In this document: positions 61,721-64,000 of the stretch, one piece after another
How the letters are laid out: every line of letters starts with the position of its first letter
Position numbering within the stretch: position 1 is the stretch's first letter
DNA from: Solea solea
Taxonomy: Eukaryota > Chordata > Actinopteri > Pleuronectiformes > Soleidae
Assembly (NCBI RefSeq): GCF_958295425.1
Contig: NC_081142.1
Span: forward strand, 23,594,969 to 23,658,968
Direction of reading: 5' to 3'
DNA: 64,000 nucleotides
Made by a program: the position numbers and the translations under genes
The notes under the pieces: model-generated
Seen by the model: the letters and a program-made list of their open reading frames with translations, nothing else
The model's database searches: none
Told to the model about the DNA's origin: nothing

Positions 61721-61957
61721 ACCTAAACAGACTACTGGTCTATTCACGTGGGATTAGTAGTATACAGGGACCGTTTTACCCACAAATGTCCCCAGCACTG
61801 TAACTGACGTTGTCCAGTAATGATTACTGACTGATAAAAAAGACATGAGATTTGAAAACATTAAGTTTAAATGGCAGAAATATAATTAAAAAAAAATCCA
61901 TCAAAGATGAAGGTCGGAAATTTGGACCGAGAGTCGAAAGTTTGGGGATTAGTGACA

Positions 61958-62329
61958 AATAGGGCTGCAACTAACGATTATTTTCATAATTGATTAATCT
62001 GTCGATTATTTTCTCAATCCTTCGAGTAATCGCTTGGTCCATAAAATGTCAGAAATGTTGATCAGTGTTTCTCAAAACTCAAATGTTCTCAATGTTCTCA
62101 AATGTCTGATCTCGTTATCTTGTCCAAAAACCAAACATTATTCAGTTTGAATGATTGCTGTGTTGGAGACACAGAGAAACCAGAAAATATTTACAGTTAA
62201 GAAGCTGAAAAAATCTGAAAACTTGCTCTAATTTTTTAAAAACACTCAGACCGATGAATCGATTATTAAAATAGTTGACGATTCATTTAGTAATCGATTA
62301 TTAATCGAGTAATTGTTTCAGCCTTGTAG
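61958..62329. repeat. Dispersed 'GGGCTGCAACTAACGATTA' repeat, full-length copy
   Basis: The left end GGGCTGCAACTAACGATTAT and right end TAATTGTTTCAGCC are partly inverted copies of each other, suggesting a non-autonomous DNA element. The interior has ATCGATTA-type motifs and CAGAAAATATTTACAG. Related copies occur near 14140-14400, 21580-21850 and 24866-25100, with fragments near 7.60-7.88, 22.56-22.80, 36.40 and 40.72 kb. It is a very common teleost repeat. Confidence 0.65.
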
Positions 62330-62681
62330 TACTTAAAAGTCAAAATTCCTGTCCAGTTTCACCAGCACATGTAAATTGCTCATCATGAGAAGCAAAGAAA
62401 ATTCAGAAAGACTGAGAAATTAATTCATAACTGAAGAAACAACAGAAATATGGTAGAAAAACAGGTTCTCAAAAAGTCTTTGAAAATTGTCAGAATAGTG
62501 AGTTTACACCAAGAAGGTTGGCATTCTATACTTTACACCCCATGGTTCCCAAGTCATGAGATTAGATTATTTAAGTAAACAATTTGCTACCGACCACTGG
62601 TAGTTACTCCATAATATTGGAAACGATGAGTGAAAACTGTAAATAGGGTAAAGTAAAGTGTCATTGTGTGTTGTTTTCCAG

Positions 62682-62810
62682 GTCCAGGTTGTTGTTGTGG
62701 TCAGAGCCAGTCCTGGAGACAGACTGGTGAGAAAAAGAAGAGAATGGGTCGTTCCTCCAAAAGCTCTGAAGGAAAATGAAGACTACACAAGTCAGGCCTC
62801 AATCGCCAGG
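62682..62810 (+). CDS. Desmoglein-like exon 2: end of signal, short propeptide, furin site, start of EC1
   Basis: Acceptor TTGTTTTCCAG precedes 129 nt (43 codons, phase 0 to 0) ending at donor GTGAGT. The peptide starts VQVVVVVRASPGD, then DRLVRKRREW, then VVPPKALKENEDY, and ends SIAR. RKRR is a furin-type proprotein cleavage site, directly followed by Glu-Trp, placing the strand-swap Trp at mature position 2. KEN supplies a Glu at mature position 11, the usual EC1 calcium ligand. The propeptide is only about a dozen residues, as in desmogleins; classical cadherins and desmocollins have a folded prodomain of over 100 residues. LKENEDY also resembles the desmoglein version of this segment (REGED in DSG2 and DSG3). 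A second in-frame AG lies 6 nt inside the exon. Confidence 0.8.
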
Positions 62811-63874
62811 GTGAGTTACCGACCTGTATTTCAGTTTCATTCTACTTTCTAACTCTGAAAACAGTCACAGAGAGGACAGACGACAGTCTGACAACAGCAC
62901 TGAGAACCAGAATGACTGACGAGACAGTGGAGACAACCAACAACCAAATGTGTGCTTATATATACACACTTACTGCCACCTGCTGGATTTTCATATGTTT
63001 GCACCCTCGCAAGGCCAGTGGGAGATTCCTGTTGGTGGAACGCCAACATAAAGTGGCCTCTCCTGTTCACGGCCATGACCGTGCCACTATATTTGAATAG
63101 TTTAAAATGTAAAGTGCCTTAGAACTTTTCTTTTATTCGGTTACCCCTTCAAAAGAGTTAAAGAAGCGTCTTATTCCTGTCGGCCACCGTTTGATATGTG
63201 GTTTTGCCACACAGTGTAAGTATACATCAGAAACTGTCCCCACAGGTTAACGTTTTGAGATTTAGTGTGACCCTATACCCATACACTCCCCCTGCAGTTT
63301 TGGAGCACATATTTTTAAGACACCACCATCTATACATTGTTTACCTCGTTATCCTCACTGTCATAAAACTCACAGCTGATACCTATCACTACCTTGATCT
63401 TATAGCCAGTACCTGGCTAGGGGGCGTGTGTGTGTGTGTCGTGCCATGAAAAAAAGTGTTTCTCGCGAGGCCCGAGAATTCACAAGCTGGGGAAGGGAAG
63501 ACAGCCCCCAATCTCCCCGCAACAAAACATTTTGACCATCACAATGACTCCAAAGCTGTTAAATGGCATATTTGTGCTTTAAACCTTGAGTGGAACTCGT
63601 AAAACCTGTGTTTGTTCCGACTCTTTTAGTCAAACAAATAACTGCTGTAGAAAAAGTCTATTATTTCTACATACTTGAGCATTAAATACACAGCTTTAAG
63701 ACCAACTTTCAGTCACATCATTCCAATTTTGCACAGGCATGGATTTAAGAAAAGCAGCCAAAGAAACAAAACAATTACCTGATGGATTTTCCTGCATGTT
63801 CTGTTGTGCTCTGGTGCTCTGGTGCAAATGTGAGCGAGGAAATGATCACGATCACGTTCTGCTTTGTGTTTCAG
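62811..63874 (+). other. Desmoglein-like intron 2
   Basis: A 1.06 kb GT-AG intron between the exon ending SIAR and the exon starting IRSD. Apart from a (GT)n-rich patch near 63426-63440, no coding or mobile sequence was recognised in it. Confidence 0.6.
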
Positions 63875-64000
63875 ATTCGATCCGATTTTGAAAGCGGGGC
63901 AAATATTCGTTATTCCCTGGAAGGAGAGGGTGCAAACAAATATCCCTTCAATGTGTTCATCGTCGACCCAATCACTGGATACATCCGTGTGACCCAAAAG
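63875..64000 (+). CDS. Desmoglein-like exon 3 (cut by window end): EC1 continued
   Basis: Acceptor TTTGTGTTTCAG precedes an open frame running to the window edge (42 codons, phase 0). It begins IRSDFESGANIRYSLEGEG and continues with NVFIVDPITGYIRVTQK. This is the middle of a cadherin EC1 domain: IRSD, the RYS strand, the Gly-x-Gly turn, the F-V-D-x-x-T-G-x-I segment and the Val-Thr strand, stopping just before the expected Asp-Arg-Glu calcium motif. The match favours a fish desmoglein (dsg2-like) over a desmocollin. The remaining EC, transmembrane and cytoplasmic exons lie beyond the window. Confidence 0.8.
   Translation, partial: MRSDFESGANIRYSLEGEGANKYPFNVFIVDPITGYIRVTQK

Larger units (their letters stand above)
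58639..62681 (+). other. Desmoglein-like intron 1
   Basis: A 4.04 kb GT-AG intron. It contains short (CA)n tracts (58.73 and 59.75 kb), an AGC-rich patch at 59.68 kb, a complete hAT-type non-autonomous element at 61044-61720, and a copy of the dispersed 'GGGCTGCAACTAACGATTA' repeat at 61.96-62.33 kb. No further exon was recognised. Confidence 0.6.

Noticed and set aside
1..64000. CRISPR arrays, tRNA, rRNA or bacterial-type operons
   Set aside because: None seen. The only short-unit array (52.8-54.5 kb) has no variable spacers, and the window is clearly vertebrate.

Overview
This is a piece of a bony-fish (teleost, probably percomorph) chromosome. The signs are split genes with canonical GT-AG introns, very abundant (CA)n and other microsatellites, Tc1-type transposons with disrupted reading frames, hAT- and piggyBac-type non-autonomous elements, a solo LTR, and 3' tails of fish non-LTR retrotransposons. 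Coding density is very low. Only five exons, from two cadherin-superfamily genes, are well supported; nearly all other open frames are simple-repeat or transposon translations.

Layout. (1) 1-25804, minus strand: the 5' end of a classical type I cadherin gene, best read as N-cadherin (cdh2). Exon 1 (25754-25804) encodes a signal peptide and exon 2 (14774-14909) the start of the prodomain. Intron 1 is 10.8 kb; intron 2 starts at 14773 and runs out of the window at position 1. The introns hold microsatellites, a piggyBac-like MITE (12354-12975), a solo LTR with 5-bp target duplication (20196-20950), a locally amplified ~0.5 kb repeat (15.2-16.9 kb) and a 1.5 kb-spaced direct duplication (18.07/19.54 kb). 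(2) 25.8-58.5 kb: 32.8 kb of sequence between divergent genes. It holds one orphan coding-like stretch at 27.34-27.65 kb, LINE 3' ends, an LTR-like fragment, two Tc1-like transposons (45450-47113 and about 51060-52460), an unusual 1.7 kb minisatellite (52796-54480), a large inverted repeat (47.32-47.68 kb), and several long stretches of unique sequence that could include regulatory DNA. (3) 58591-64000, plus strand: the first three exons of a desmoglein-type desmosomal cadherin (signal peptide; short propeptide with furin site and the EC1 start; more of EC1), cut by the window end.

How the genes fit. In mammals CDH2 lies beside the desmocollin/desmoglein cluster, with CDH2 and the desmogleins on opposite strands. 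The window shows the same linkage, and this linkage is the main reason for preferring cdh2 over other classical cadherins. Both products are calcium-dependent adhesion proteins made as secreted precursors: the first for adherens junctions, the second for desmosomes. No desmocollin exon was recognised between them. All assignments come from reading the sequence; no database search was run.
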